A DNA stretch of 64,000 nt from Paenibacillus polymyxa (GTDB lineage: Bacteria > Bacillota > Bacilli > Paenibacillales > Paenibacillaceae). Shown one piece after another: positions 1-7,966 of this stretch. A model generated the notes under the pieces. It made no database searches and was not told the DNA's origin. It worked only from the letters and a program-made list of their open reading frames with translations. The stretch is from assembly GCF_001719045.1 (NCBI RefSeq), contig NZ_CP015423.1:4525501-4589500 (forward strand). Reading direction: 5' to 3'. The first letter of the stretch is position 1; each line of letters begins with the position of its first letter. Both the position numbers and the translations under genes were made by a program.

Positions 1-282
1 GAAATGGCTGGTCAGGGGCTTGTACAAGGTATGGCAGGCATGATGTCCAGTGTTAAGCAGCAGGCGCATGAAATGGCTGTAGCTGTTCAACCTTCCGTAT
101 CTCCAGCAGCAGGCGACACCGCAGCAAACGGGACAATTACTATTAATATGGAAGGCTTGTTTGATGGGGCTACAATTAACATTCGTCGAGATGAAGATAT
201 TAAATCATTGGCTCGGGAGTTAGCGTATGAATTTATGGCGATGACTCAGGGAGCCGCACGCGGGGCAGGTGGAACACGTTGA
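1..282 (+). CDS. Phage tail tape-measure protein, C-terminal end (partial)
   Basis: The frame is open to the left edge, so this is the last 93 or so codons of a longer gene. The visible part is Ala/Gly/Met-rich and helical, then ends with a short segment containing NMEGLFDGATINIRRDEDI, a tail typical of siphovirus tape-measure proteins. The tape measure sets tail length and sits in the tail tube. It overlaps the next gene, a distal tail protein, by 4 bases (ATTGATTGATG region), and this pairing supports the call. Most of the protein cannot be judged here. Confidence 0.72.
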   Translation, partial: EMAGQGLVQGMAGMMSSVKQQAHEMAVAVQPSVSPAAGDTAANGTITINMEGLFDGATINIRRDEDIKSLARELAYEFMAMTQGAARGAGGTR

Positions 283-845
283 TTGATGAAATGATATGGC
301 TTGGTGGGAAGTCCAATGTAGAATTGGGCTTTATTGTGCTGAGCACGTCCAAACGTCCAGGGTTGCCAAATACGGTAGACCGGACGTTATCTATTCCGGG
401 GCGTAACGGGTTGTGGAATTATGGAGCCGATCATGAGGCCAGGAACTTCAACTATGAATGTGCTTTTATCACAAAAGATTATATGGAGCTGCAACAGCGT
501 GTCATGACCTTAGCTGCACATTTGGTGGACAGCTACGGCAAGCCGAGAGAGTTAGAGCTAAAGCAGCGTGAGCGTCCGGGACAGGCGTTTGTGGTTCAAT
601 ACGCAGGTAGTTTTGACGTAGAACGAATTATGGGCGTAGGAAAATTTTCCTTGCCTTTGATTGCCTTTGATCCTTTTGCCTCTGGGCAGGAGCGTATCTA
701 TGAAACCATAATCACAAAATCACCTGAGAATGTACAGATATACTCGGGCGGTAATATCCGTGCTTATCCATATATCGTACTTACTAACATTGGCACCACC
801 ACTTTGCGTAGCTTCAGAATTGCTAATGAATATCAAGTAGAATAG
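279..845 (+). CDS. Distal tail protein (Dit-like, phage tail family)
   Basis: A 188-residue protein that joins the tail tube to the baseplate or tail tip in siphoviruses. The N-terminal half has the usual Dit features: an early WLGGKSN stretch, a TVDRTLSIPGRNG segment and a YECAFITKDY strand. The C-terminal half is a short beta-sandwich-like region ending in TTLRSFRIANEYQVE. It lies directly after the tape-measure gene, the expected order. The start is TTG or ATG near the 4-base overlap, which implies translational coupling. It is shorter than many Dit proteins; a second Dit-like C-terminal half is found three genes on, so the role may be split. Confidence 0.78.
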   Translation: MIDEMIWLGGKSNVELGFIVLSTSKRPGLPNTVDRTLSIPGRNGLWNYGADHEARNFNYECAFITKDYMELQQRVMTLAAHLVDSYGKPRELELKQRERPGQAFVVQYAGSFDVERIMGVGKFSLPLIAFDPFASGQERIYETIITKSPENVQIYSGGNIRAYPYIVLTNIGTTTLRSFRIANEYQVE

Positions 846-857
846 GAGGTCTTTATA

Positions 858-1268
858 TTGGCAGACATATTACTAAGTAAGTCGAACTGGTGGAAAACAG
901 CCTGTATTAATGCGGCTTTGCGTGGAGTTAACTTTGCTTCTCCTCAAACGCTTTACATTGCCCTATACACCAGTAGTCCTACGGATGCAGATACAGGGCA
1001 AGAGGTAAGCGGCGGAGGCTATACGCGCCGTGCTGTGACGTTCTCTGAACCAGTTATAGCGGATCGTAGGGCTGTTACGTCCAGCGTGGGGGATGTCTCT
1101 TTCCCTATAGCTGGAGCAGATTGGGGCTTGGTAACTCATATCGGCATTCGCACAGCGGCAACCGGGGGCAATCTTGTCTATCACGGTGCAGTCAAAACAC
1201 CGCGCACGGTCCAGACGAATGACACACTTCGGTTTCTGGCCGGGCAAATAAAAGTAGACGAAGGGTAG
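858..1268 (+). CDS. Phage tail-fibre-associated protein, unknown exact role
   Basis: A 136-residue protein starting at TTG, 9 bases after an AGGAGG site. The segment LYIALYTSSPTDADTGQEVSGGGY followed by an alternating beta-rich C-terminus is seen in many small phage proteins next to tail fibres (family resemblance from memory, not a search). No membrane segment or enzyme motif is visible. It sits between the Dit-like gene and the tail fibre gene in one rightward operon, so a structural or fibre-attachment role is likely. Its length suggests a single compact beta domain. Confidence 0.6.
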   Translation: MADILLSKSNWWKTACINAALRGVNFASPQTLYIALYTSSPTDADTGQEVSGGGYTRRAVTFSEPVIADRRAVTSSVGDVSFPIAGADWGLVTHIGIRTAATGGNLVYHGAVKTPRTVQTNDTLRFLAGQIKVDEG

Positions 1269-1277
1269 GTGTGAAGC

Positions 1278-2387
1278 GTGGAAAAAATGTATCCACCAGT
1301 GGCGAACTCTCCTAAAACTGAGCTTGCAGAACTGATCACAGACAGTCAAACCGAAATTACAGTCGCCAACGCCGCTGTGCTTTTACAGGGCGAGGGTATT
1401 GCTGTTTTAGGCAATGGGGATGTAGCAGAAACCATTACGTATACAAGCGTAGAGGAAAACATTCTGAAAGGCTGTGTACGTGGCTATGAGGGTGTTGCCC
1501 GTGCTTGGCCTGTCGGTACACGGATTGCACGCAATTTCACGGCAGCGGACTTCCGGGCAGTACAGGGCAATGTTACTGAGATTGACGAAAAGGTAACAGA
1601 CTTGTCCGCTACGGTAGCCGAGAAGACTCAGAATGCATCTTTAACTAAAAAGGGCGTTACCCAACTCTCCAAGGCCGTTAACGGTACACGGGATGATATA
1701 GCGGCTACAGAGAGTGCAGTAAGTTCTGCGTATGGCCTAGCAAATAGCGCATATCGCAATCGAGGCAATGCACCAGCAAACTGTAATGATGCCACCCTAT
1801 CGGGTAGCTACAATGTGGCTCTTTCCGCATGGACAGGTTTTTCGAACTATCCACCCGGAGCCTATACCTATGGCAAACTTGTGGTGAATTACGACAGCGG
1901 CGCTATTGTTCAAATGTACTTTTCACATGATAATCCAGGTCGTGTCTATACACGAATTGCTTTTGCTGGCCTTGATTGGAGAGATTGGACAGAAGTGTTC
2001 ACTGTAACGGGTGGGGTTATACCTAGAGATGTAACCATAGCCGGGGTTGAAAAAGCGTTGGTTATGAAACAATCGTCTGGTTCAAAAGCTATGAGGCTTC
2101 AAGTTGCAACGGATGGTTCACTTTATTTCCAGAAGGCAAACATCAATACAGGTGCAGCAGAAAGTAGTCTTGTATGGATTGGCACAGATGGTAACATGTT
2201 TTGGCAAGGTGGGGACCTGAACACTTTAAAGTCCGCATCCATTAACTTGTACTCAGGAAATGGAAGCCCCGAAGGGGTTGTGAGTGCGCCTGTCGGCTCT
2301 CTATACCGTAGGTGGGATGGCGGAGCGAATACTACGCTTTATGTTAAACAATCAGGTAATGGGAATACGGGGTGGGCAGCGAAATGA
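1278..2387 (+). CDS. Tail fibre protein with pyocin-knob-like domain
   Basis: A 369-residue fibre starting at GTG behind a weak GGTAGGTG site. Residues about 1-100 form a baseplate-binding-like head; residues about 100-165 are Ala/Thr/Ser-rich with helical heptad character (DEKVTDLSATVAEKTQNAS), as expected for a trimeric shaft. Residues about 165-245 (LSGSYNVALSAW then GLDWRDWTEVF) match the pyocin-knob fold common in receptor-binding fibres. The C-terminal 100 residues are beta-rich. It probably forms the host-recognition fibre. Its stop overlaps the start of the next gene (ATGA). Confidence 0.75.
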   Translation: MEKMYPPVANSPKTELAELITDSQTEITVANAAVLLQGEGIAVLGNGDVAETITYTSVEENILKGCVRGYEGVARAWPVGTRIARNFTAADFRAVQGNVTEIDEKVTDLSATVAEKTQNASLTKKGVTQLSKAVNGTRDDIAATESAVSSAYGLANSAYRNRGNAPANCNDATLSGSYNVALSAWTGFSNYPPGAYTYGKLVVNYDSGAIVQMYFSHDNPGRVYTRIAFAGLDWRDWTEVFTVTGGVIPRDVTIAGVEKALVMKQSSGSKAMRLQVATDGSLYFQKANINTGAAESSLVWIGTDGNMFWQGGDLNTLKSASINLYSGNGSPEGVVSAPVGSLYRRWDGGANTTLYVKQSGNGNTGWAAK

Positions 2388-2764
2388 TAAAAGAATGTGT
2401 AGTATTAAATGACGAGGTAATCAACATCGGACCTTGGGATTATAATCGGCAGCAAGTGCTGTTGTCACCAGCAGAGTATGACGATGAAGGAAAAGTCACG
2501 AAAGAAGCTGTGTACGAAGAACAGACCACGAACCCGTTACCTGAAGGGGCAATTATCGAAGAACGGGAAATTGAAGTTGCACCGGATGGCGGTCTGATTG
2601 TAAAGGGTTCTGCACAGCCGACCAGTCATGAACTTCTTGGACAGCAACTCGCAGAAATGAAGATTCAAACCATGCAACAAACTCAACTTTTAGCCAGCAT
2701 GGGCGCTGAACTAGCAGCTACAAAATTAGAACTAATCAATCTGAAAGGGGCTAATCAGTCATGA
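2384..2764 (+). CDS. Hypothetical phage tail accessory protein upstream of XkdX
   Basis: A 126-residue protein. I chose ATG at 2384, which overlaps the fibre stop as ATGA, over GTG at 2372. The N-terminal half is acidic and beta-rich with a run of Glu/Pro (EEQTTNPLPEGAIIEEREIEV); the C-terminal 45 residues form a Met/Gln-rich coiled coil (QQLAEMKIQTMQQTQ). Genes of this kind regularly sit between the tail fibre and xkdX in Bacillus and Paenibacillus phages. Position suggests a fibre-assembly chaperone or fibre-base protein, but no family was recognised with certainty. Confidence 0.6.
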   Translation: MIKECVVLNDEVINIGPWDYNRQQVLLSPAEYDDEGKVTKEAVYEEQTTNPLPEGAIIEEREIEVAPDGGLIVKGSAQPTSHELLGQQLAEMKIQTMQQTQLLASMGAELAATKLELINLKGANQS

Positions 2765-2901
2765 CATTTTGGACTCTTGCTTTTAAGTGGAACTGGGTAA
2801 CGGCAGAGAAATTGAAGGGCGCAGTAATCACGGAGACAAATCGTTTCGGAGAAATCACACCGGAAGAATACAAGACCATTACAGGCGTGGACTTCCAGTA
2901 A
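2761..2901 (+). CDS. xkdX: XkdX-family small phage protein
   Basis: A 46-residue protein reading MTFWTLAFKWNW, then an AEKLKGAVI segment and GEITPEEYKTITGVDF. The short length, aromatic N-terminus and the 'ITPEEYKxITGxDF' ending are the marks of the XkdX family of PBSX-like tail modules. Its ATG overlaps the stop of the preceding gene by 4 bases, so the two are translationally coupled. Function is unknown; its place between the tail fibre and the tail-tip genes is conserved. Confidence 0.8.
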   Translation: MTFWTLAFKWNWVTAEKLKGAVITETNRFGEITPEEYKTITGVDFQ

Positions 2902-2933
2902 GGAAAATTTTCCTTGCCTGATAGGAGGACGCT

Positions 2934-3560
2934 ATGTTTAATGGTGGATTTAATAGCCTTGGTTTTAATATAGGGGATGTAGAAGGGAACATTATTGACC
3001 TTTCTGCATCTCTTTCTGGTTCCGGGCAAATGTATTCGCGGAAGCTGGAGACGGACGGAACTGAAAGCGACAATGCCTTTAACCTTATGAGCTTCAACGT
3101 GGATGAACCTGGTACAGTAACGGAATACATTTTGGAGTTTGTTTTGGACATGACAGCAGCGGCTAATCTGTCCGGTGAAGGTCAGGCGCAGGCTGATTTT
3201 GTACGTGAGTATGCCTTGGAAGCTGTACCGATGTCGGGCGAGGGACGTATAACGGATGCTGTATACATTAGAGAAATCTTGGCGCAGGCCGTACCTATGC
3301 ACGGTGAAGGTCGCATAACAGCGGATGCTAGCAGGTTCCATACGGACTATATTGAGCTTATAGGATTATTTGCTCCAGGGGATAAGGTCATTATTGATTC
3401 AAAGAACCTCAAAATTACAAAGAACGGCCGGAATGCTCTGCATGAGATGCAGGGTAATTTTTTTGATCTGAACTTGGGGAATAACGTCCTAACGTGGACA
3501 GACCCGGAAACAGGGCGTGACATTTTGTTCCGCATCACATATAGAGATCGGTACGTATAG
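2934..3560 (+). CDS. Dit-like tail protein with internal repeats
   Basis: A 208-residue protein after an AGGAGG site. Residues about 70-145 hold two near-identical units of about 25 residues (AVPMSGEGRITDA and AVPMHGEGRITAD), with related LSGSGQ and LSGEGQ copies before them. The last 65 residues (IELIGLFAPGDKVIIDSKNLKI and FDLNLGNNVLTW) resemble the galectin-like C-terminal half of Dit proteins. It precedes the tail-associated protein directly. I infer a second baseplate component, possibly a Dit-derived adaptor for the tip protein. Confidence 0.62.
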   Translation: MFNGGFNSLGFNIGDVEGNIIDLSASLSGSGQMYSRKLETDGTESDNAFNLMSFNVDEPGTVTEYILEFVLDMTAAANLSGEGQAQADFVREYALEAVPMSGEGRITDAVYIREILAQAVPMHGEGRITADASRFHTDYIELIGLFAPGDKVIIDSKNLKITKNGRNALHEMQGNFFDLNLGNNVLTWTDPETGRDILFRITYRDRYV

Positions 3561-3568
3561 GAGGGCTT

Positions 3569-5485
3569 ATGAAAAGATCACACGTAACCATATATGACTT
3601 GCAAATGCGGAAAGTTGCCTATCTGGAAAATGCATTCGATATTGGGTATGACGCATCAATGAACGCACTTTGGACAGCTCAATTTTCTTTGCCTGCGGGG
3701 GATGAAAAGAACGCTGAGTGTCAGCCGTTGTACTTTGTTGAAATCTTTGACGGTGACGTTCGGCTTGAGCTGTTCCGCATCCTATCTAGTGCGGCAAAAC
3801 GCGGGAGCGGCGGGGAAACAATCACATATCAGTGCGAACATGTTTTAGCTACGCTGCTGGATGATGTGCTGTTTCAATATCACACGGTTGGTAATTTGGG
3901 TTATTACACACCGCAAGTGCTTAAATACATTTTGGATCGGCAGACTACACAACGTTGGCGGCTGGGTGACATTCAGTTCTCACACCAGTATGAATATAAC
4001 TGGGAAAATGAAAACCTTCTAGGCGCTCTATTTTCCGTTCCGCAGCCATTCACGGATGAATACATGTGGACGTTTGATACTACGTCCTACCCGTGGACTC
4101 TGAACCTTGTACAGCCCTCTGCACGAGAGGAAGCGTACATTCGATACGGAGTGAATTTGCAGGGCATAGAACGCAAGGTAGACCCGTCTCAGGTTACTAC
4201 ACGCATTTATGGCTTGGGCTACGGTGAAGGGGTTAACCAGCTCACTTTTGCAGACATTAACGGCGGGCTTCCTTATATCGATGCAGAACCGGAATACATT
4301 CAGCGCTTTGGTCTTGTACAAACCATTTTTGCGGACAAGCGTTTTGAATTTGCTGACACCTTATTAGCACGTTGCCGGGCAATGTTAAACGAACTTAAGG
4401 TTCCAAGTGTGCAGTACACGGTAGATGCAGCCGAAATCTACGCCTTGACGAAAGACCCCATAGACCGCTTTAAAGTGGGGACTATGGTTCGGGTGCAGGA
4501 CACGGAAATGGGTGTCGATATCGTTGCGCGGGTGCTCAAGGTGAGTAAAGGTGATCTGTTAGGCAGACCGGGAGAAGTGAAGCTGGAGATTGCCAATAAA
4601 ACACAGGATATCGCCAGTAGCATAGCTGACTTACGAAACCGGATGCATATAAGCGAGGTATACGCTCAAGGCGCAACAAATTTGGATACCAGGGACTTTG
4701 CAGATAATTGTGATCCAGACCATCCAGCCATACTAAAATTCTATGTGCCTGATGATACCGTCCGAATTAATAAAGTGATGCTGTCTTTCCAAACGGAAGC
4801 TTTCCGGGCATACTCCAAAGCGATTGAAGGCGGTGGTGGTGTCAGTACAACAACGGCTGCGGGTGGGGCTTCTGTTCCATCTACATCCACAACGGCAGTC
4901 CAGACACCAACTACTTCCACATTAGCTGCAACTGTTGAATCTGCTAGTACATCAAAAGAATGGTCGCAATTTGCTACCTTCGTACCAGATGCTGTGAATG
5001 TAGGAGGGGAGCATAATCACGGTATACCAGACGGAACAAATTTAGTTACTAGCACCGGGGAGAATGTTACATTTTCCGCTTCTGGTAGGCATAGTCATGC
5101 GATTACTTCCGAACATAAACACAGCGTAACAATTCCGGGGCACAGTCACAGAGTAACAATACCTGGTCACAATCATACAGTTGAGATACCGGAACATTCA
5201 CACGATATCAATTTACCTGACCATACACATGAAATTGAGTACGGAATATATGAAGGGCCACAGCCAAACAACGTATCTATTAAAGTGGATGGAAATGCAG
5301 TTCCGATAAGCGGAACCAGTGGGAATGACATCAACATCATTCCGTACCTGTCCAAAGATGGGGATGGGCGTGTTTCACGAGGGAACTGGCATGAAATACA
5401 AATAGCGCCCAATAGCTTAGGGCGCGTGGTGGCTAACGTCGTTACTCAATTGTTCGTGCAGAGCCGTGGCGGTGGTAATTATTGA
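3569..5485 (+). CDS. Tail-tip / tail-associated protein (Gp37-like) with His-rich repeats
   Basis: A 638-residue protein starting at ATG after GGAGGG. Residues about 1-345 resemble the Siphovirus ReqiPepy6 Gp37-like / Tal N-terminal fold (opening MKRSHVTIYDLQMRKVAYLE; ring-forming hub of the tail tip). Residues 415-465 are a Thr/Ser/Ala-rich linker. Residues about 508-556 contain six close units each built on an H-x-H pair spaced 8 residues apart (GHSH, GHNH, EHSH, DHTH). The C-terminal 80 residues are beta-rich. The His ladder is likely a metal-binding needle at the tail tip. No peptidase or muramidase motif was seen. Confidence 0.75.
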   Translation: MKRSHVTIYDLQMRKVAYLENAFDIGYDASMNALWTAQFSLPAGDEKNAECQPLYFVEIFDGDVRLELFRILSSAAKRGSGGETITYQCEHVLATLLDDVLFQYHTVGNLGYYTPQVLKYILDRQTTQRWRLGDIQFSHQYEYNWENENLLGALFSVPQPFTDEYMWTFDTTSYPWTLNLVQPSAREEAYIRYGVNLQGIERKVDPSQVTTRIYGLGYGEGVNQLTFADINGGLPYIDAEPEYIQRFGLVQTIFADKRFEFADTLLARCRAMLNELKVPSVQYTVDAAEIYALTKDPIDRFKVGTMVRVQDTEMGVDIVARVLKVSKGDLLGRPGEVKLEIANKTQDIASSIADLRNRMHISEVYAQGATNLDTRDFADNCDPDHPAILKFYVPDDTVRINKVMLSFQTEAFRAYSKAIEGGGGVSTTTAAGGASVPSTSTTAVQTPTTSTLAATVESASTSKEWSQFATFVPDAVNVGGEHNHGIPDGTNLVTSTGENVTFSASGRHSHAITSEHKHSVTIPGHSHRVTIPGHNHTVEIPEHSHDINLPDHTHEIEYGIYEGPQPNNVSIKVDGNAVPISGTSGNDINIIPYLSKDGDGRVSRGNWHEIQIAPNSLGRVVANVVTQLFVQSRGGGNY

Positions 5486-6024
5486 TTTACACCTAAGAGT
5501 TGCAAAGTGTCGCTGCCTAAATAAGGTACACCGTTTTTAAACATAAGAGAGGCTGTTTTTTCGGCATTGGTAAATGTCTTACCATCTGGATTTTCGTACA
5601 TCGATACAGGAAAGGCTACGCTTTTTTCTCCATAAGAAAATGTGCTTTCTTTATCTACAACGTATTTGATTCCGTATTTTTCGTTGGCTTCTCTTGCGGT
5701 GATCCATGAAACTTTTTTCTCAGTAGGTTGGTTTGTAGTTTGACTCACTGTTGAACCTCCTTCCGCTTTGGATTGCAAATCAATCTTTTTGCTCTTTGCA
5801 TCAAATTGCAAATCATATCCGGTCAACCCGGCAACCTCTCTGACTGGTAAATATGTAGTGCCTTTATATACGAGTGGATCTGATTTAAGTGTTTGCTGCT
5901 GACCATCTACAGTAATTGCATATTTACTTACTACAGCTTGGACAGTTGGGGAGGTAGCAGCTACAGCTGCCGTTGCCGATCCGATCAACATACCAGCTAC
6001 TAAACCGATTATCATTTTTTTCAA
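5479..6024 (-). CDS. Secreted copper-amine-oxidase-like N-terminal domain protein (prophage moron)
   Basis: A 181-residue protein starting at TTG with GGAG 9 bases ahead. It has a Sec signal peptide (MKKMIIGLVAGMLIGSATAAVAA) and then the stalk-type domain common in Paenibacillus surface proteins (ITVDGQQQTLKSDPLVYKG, YLPVREVAGLTGYDLQFD), and a C-terminal region with a related fold (ESTFSYGEKSVAFPV). It runs against the late operon and its end overlaps the tail-tip gene by 7 bases. It has its own extended -10 promoter, so it is probably expressed in the lysogen. The role is unknown; a cell-surface trait conferred on the host is likely. Confidence 0.75.
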   Translation of the reverse strand: MKKMIIGLVAGMLIGSATAAVAATSPTVQAVVSKYAITVDGQQQTLKSDPLVYKGTTYLPVREVAGLTGYDLQFDAKSKKIDLQSKAEGGSTVSQTTNQPTEKKVSWITAREANEKYGIKYVVDKESTFSYGEKSVAFPVSMYENPDGKTFTNAEKTASLMFKNGVPYLGSDTLQLLGVNQ

Positions 6025-6048
6025 GGGGTACAGCTCCTTTTTTCATAG

Positions 6049-6057
6049 ATTATACCA
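6049..6057 (-). promoter_or_regulatory. Extended -10 promoter of the moron gene
   Basis: On the minus strand the sequence reads TGGTATAAT, a perfect -10 with an extended TGn element, 24 bases ahead of the TTG start. No good -35 is seen, as is allowed for extended -10 promoters. It gives the reversed gene independent expression from the phage late promoter. Confidence 0.55.
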
Positions 6058-6139
6058 TTTATTACGGTAATTCAGGCTAAAAGTTTTAGTTATTTGGGGG
6101 AGGTGATCAGTTATGTAATAACAAAATATCTACCTGTGT

Positions 6140-6170
6140 AGTCCCTGGAGTGGTCAGGGGCTTATTTGTT
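6140..6170 (+). terminator. Probable hairpin terminator between tail and lysis genes
   Basis: AGTCCCTG and CAGGGGCT form an 8-bp stem with one G-U pair and a 7-base loop, followed by a T-rich run (TATTTGTTTT). It could end late transcripts or attenuate entry into the lysis cassette. Confidence 0.45.
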
Positions 6171-6263
6171 TTGGAATAATTTTAAGGATAATTAACGGAA
6201 TAATTTACAAGGATTTTGACAAAGGGCAGGACAATTTTCCTGACCCAAATAGGGGGAAGAGTT

Positions 6264-6728
6264 ATGCATGAGAAAGTCGATCAGGCAATTAAAGGCTTAT
6301 CCGCAGGGGCCATGATCGGTTATTTTTTCGGGGGGTGGACAACGATGCTAACGCTATTGTGGTGGATGGTCGTTATCGACTTCTTCACTGGATGGGCAGC
6401 GGCCTGGATTAATGGGGAGCTGAAAAGCAGGAAAGGGTACTATGGCATAGCTCGTAAGGTAGCAATATTTCTAATGGTTACAATTGCTCATTTGATTGAT
6501 CGTATTCTGGGGGATGCACACTATTTCCGAGATGCGGTCATTTTCTTTTATTTAGCGAACGAATTGCTATCAGTCATTGAAAATGTAGGGAGAATGGGGG
6601 TTCCGATGCCCGATATTTTACGTAATGCCGTGAAAATCTTCGAGTCTCGTTCCCAGGCACCTCAAAACCCGAATATGCCGGAACCGGAGCCAGAAAAAAA
6701 AGACCAGGGGCAAAAGCCTGCTGTATAA
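6264..6728 (+). CDS. Phage holin (family 4, TcdE/phi29-like)
   Basis: A 154-residue membrane protein. I chose ATG at 6264 (MHEKVDQAIKG) after GGGGGAAG; an upstream TTG lacks a site. Three hydrophobic segments are visible: about 15-35 (MIGYFFGGWTTMLTLLWWM with VIDFFTGW), 65-80 (VAIFLMVTIAHLIDRIL) and 90-105 (AVIFFYLANELLSVIENV). The motif VVIDFFTGWAAAWINGELKSRKG is typical of this holin family. The tail is Pro/Glu/Lys-rich and cytosolic. It forms the membrane lesion that releases the endolysin encoded next. Confidence 0.88.
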   Translation: MHEKVDQAIKGLSAGAMIGYFFGGWTTMLTLLWWMVVIDFFTGWAAAWINGELKSRKGYYGIARKVAIFLMVTIAHLIDRILGDAHYFRDAVIFFYLANELLSVIENVGRMGVPMPDILRNAVKIFESRSQAPQNPNMPEPEPEKKDQGQKPAV

Positions 6729-6741
6729 GGGGAGAACAAGA

Positions 6742-7572
6742 ATGCAAGCGAGGAAAAAAAGTAATGCGCAGGGAATCGACGTATCCCGTTATCAAGGAAA
6801 CATTGATTGGAAGATGGCCAAGGCAGATGGTATTTCATTTGCCTTCATCAAGGCCAGCCAGGGGCAACGTTACGTTGATCCTACATTCACCACGAATGCT
6901 AAAGGAGCCAGGGCAGCCGGGGTATTGTTAGGGGCTTATCATTTTTTAGATGCCACCAGTGTTGAGGCAGCCAAAGCCGAAGCGAGGCATTTTGCTGATG
7001 TGTTGGACCAGGTTGGAGGTGCTAAAGCGTTGGACCTTCCTGCGGTAATGGACTATGAAAACAATCCCGGTAACCTATCTAAAACGCTTATTAGTGCTGT
7101 AGCGTTGGCCTTCTTGCTGGAGCTGGAGCGACTTACAGGACGCAAGCCCATTATCTATACAGGTAATGCATTTGCAGCTAATTTTAACGCTTCATTGGGC
7201 GGTTACCCATTATGGATAGCCCGATACAGTGATACTCGCGTCCCAAGCGACACAGTGACGTGGAAACGTTGGGATATTTGGCAATACAGCGATAGCGGTA
7301 AGATTAAGGGCATCGCTGGAAATGTCGATCTGAATGAGTTTGACGGTACGGCGGACGAATTGCGGACACGGTTCAACAAGAAGGGGGAAAATACAGTGGC
7401 AGAAAAGCAGAGAGACATTAACAAGGTTAGCCCGTGGGCAGCGGATGTATGGGAGGAAATGACCAAGAATGGTTACTTTGATGGAACACGTCCCGGCGCA
7501 CCGATTACACGGGAAGAAGCTGCGGCAGCTCTAAGCCGTCTACGTCAAAACATTCTCAAGGGGGACAAATAA
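6742..7572 (+). CDS. Endolysin: GH25 muramidase with SLH-like C-terminus
   Basis: A 276-residue lysozyme-like enzyme that cuts the MurNAc-GlcNAc bond. Residues about 9-200 form the GH25 barrel: GIDVSRYQG (D13), the AFIKASQG strand, the PAVMDYEN motif with D104 and catalytic E106, and the WDIWQYSDSG ending. After a linker, residues about 225-270 (VSPWAADVWEEMTKNGYFDG and ITREEAAAALSRL) resemble one SLH repeat and probably bind the cell wall. No signal peptide is present, so release depends on the holins on either side. It is shorter than enzymes with three SLH repeats but looks complete. Confidence 0.93.
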   Translation: MQARKKSNAQGIDVSRYQGNIDWKMAKADGISFAFIKASQGQRYVDPTFTTNAKGARAAGVLLGAYHFLDATSVEAAKAEARHFADVLDQVGGAKALDLPAVMDYENNPGNLSKTLISAVALAFLLELERLTGRKPIIYTGNAFAANFNASLGGYPLWIARYSDTRVPSDTVTWKRWDIWQYSDSGKIKGIAGNVDLNEFDGTADELRTRFNKKGENTVAEKQRDINKVSPWAADVWEEMTKNGYFDGTRPGAPITREEAAAALSRLRQNILKGDK

Positions 7573-7574
7573 CC

Positions 7575-7922
7575 ATGATCGAACAATACATCTCAAATAT
7601 TACGCTGTCACTGATTGGACTTGGTACGCTTGGCCTGCTTATACTGGCAGCTTCCTTGTATCGCAAGGTTAAACCGATCTATGAAGCACGTTTTAACATT
7701 GAGCAGCGCAACAGAATTGGACAACTGGCCCAAGACGCTTATGCATGGGTAGAGCGAAACTATGCTGGAGCTGGCGCGGGAAAGTTTCATGAGGCTGTTA
7801 AGTATCTAACCGTCAAACTGGGTCAGATTGGCGTATCTATCAAACCGGAGGAAGTCGAGGCTGCAATACAAAAGGCCTGGGAAGAATTTAATCCTGAGAA
7901 GCATAAAAACATTATGAAGTGA
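7575..7922 (+). CDS. Second holin, LL-H family
   Basis: A 115-residue protein with one N-terminal membrane span (about residues 8-30, ITLSLIGLGTLGLLILAASLY), a basic R-K turn, and a cytosolic helical tail holding IGQLAQDAYAWVERNYAGAG and SIKPEEVEAAIQKAWEEF. This layout matches the phage LL-H holin family. It begins 2 bases after the endolysin stop. Together with the first holin it makes a two-holin cassette, perhaps one acting as antiholin or pinholin. It is the last gene of the late operon and is followed by a terminator. Confidence 0.82.
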   Translation: MIEQYISNITLSLIGLGTLGLLILAASLYRKVKPIYEARFNIEQRNRIGQLAQDAYAWVERNYAGAGAGKFHEAVKYLTVKLGQIGVSIKPEEVEAAIQKAWEEFNPEKHKNIMK

Positions 7923-7931
7923 AAGGAAGCT

Positions 7932-7966
7932 CCCCCTACTGGCCTTTGCTGGTAGGGGATATTTTT
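7932..7966 (+). terminator. Late-operon terminator (bidirectional)
   Basis: CCCCTAC and GTAGGGG form a strong stem around an 11-base loop, followed by ATATTTTTATT. It ends the tail/lysis operon and could also serve the leftward gene whose stop lies at its right edge. Confidence 0.75.

Noticed and set aside
963..1349. Minus-strand frame of 128 codons across the tail genes
   Set aside because: Lies opposite two well-supported tail genes, has no ribosome site and a Cys/Arg/His-rich composition typical of shadow frames.
2751..3341. Minus-strand frame of 196 codons
   Set aside because: Opposite xkdX and the Dit-like gene; composition and lack of a ribosome site indicate chance.
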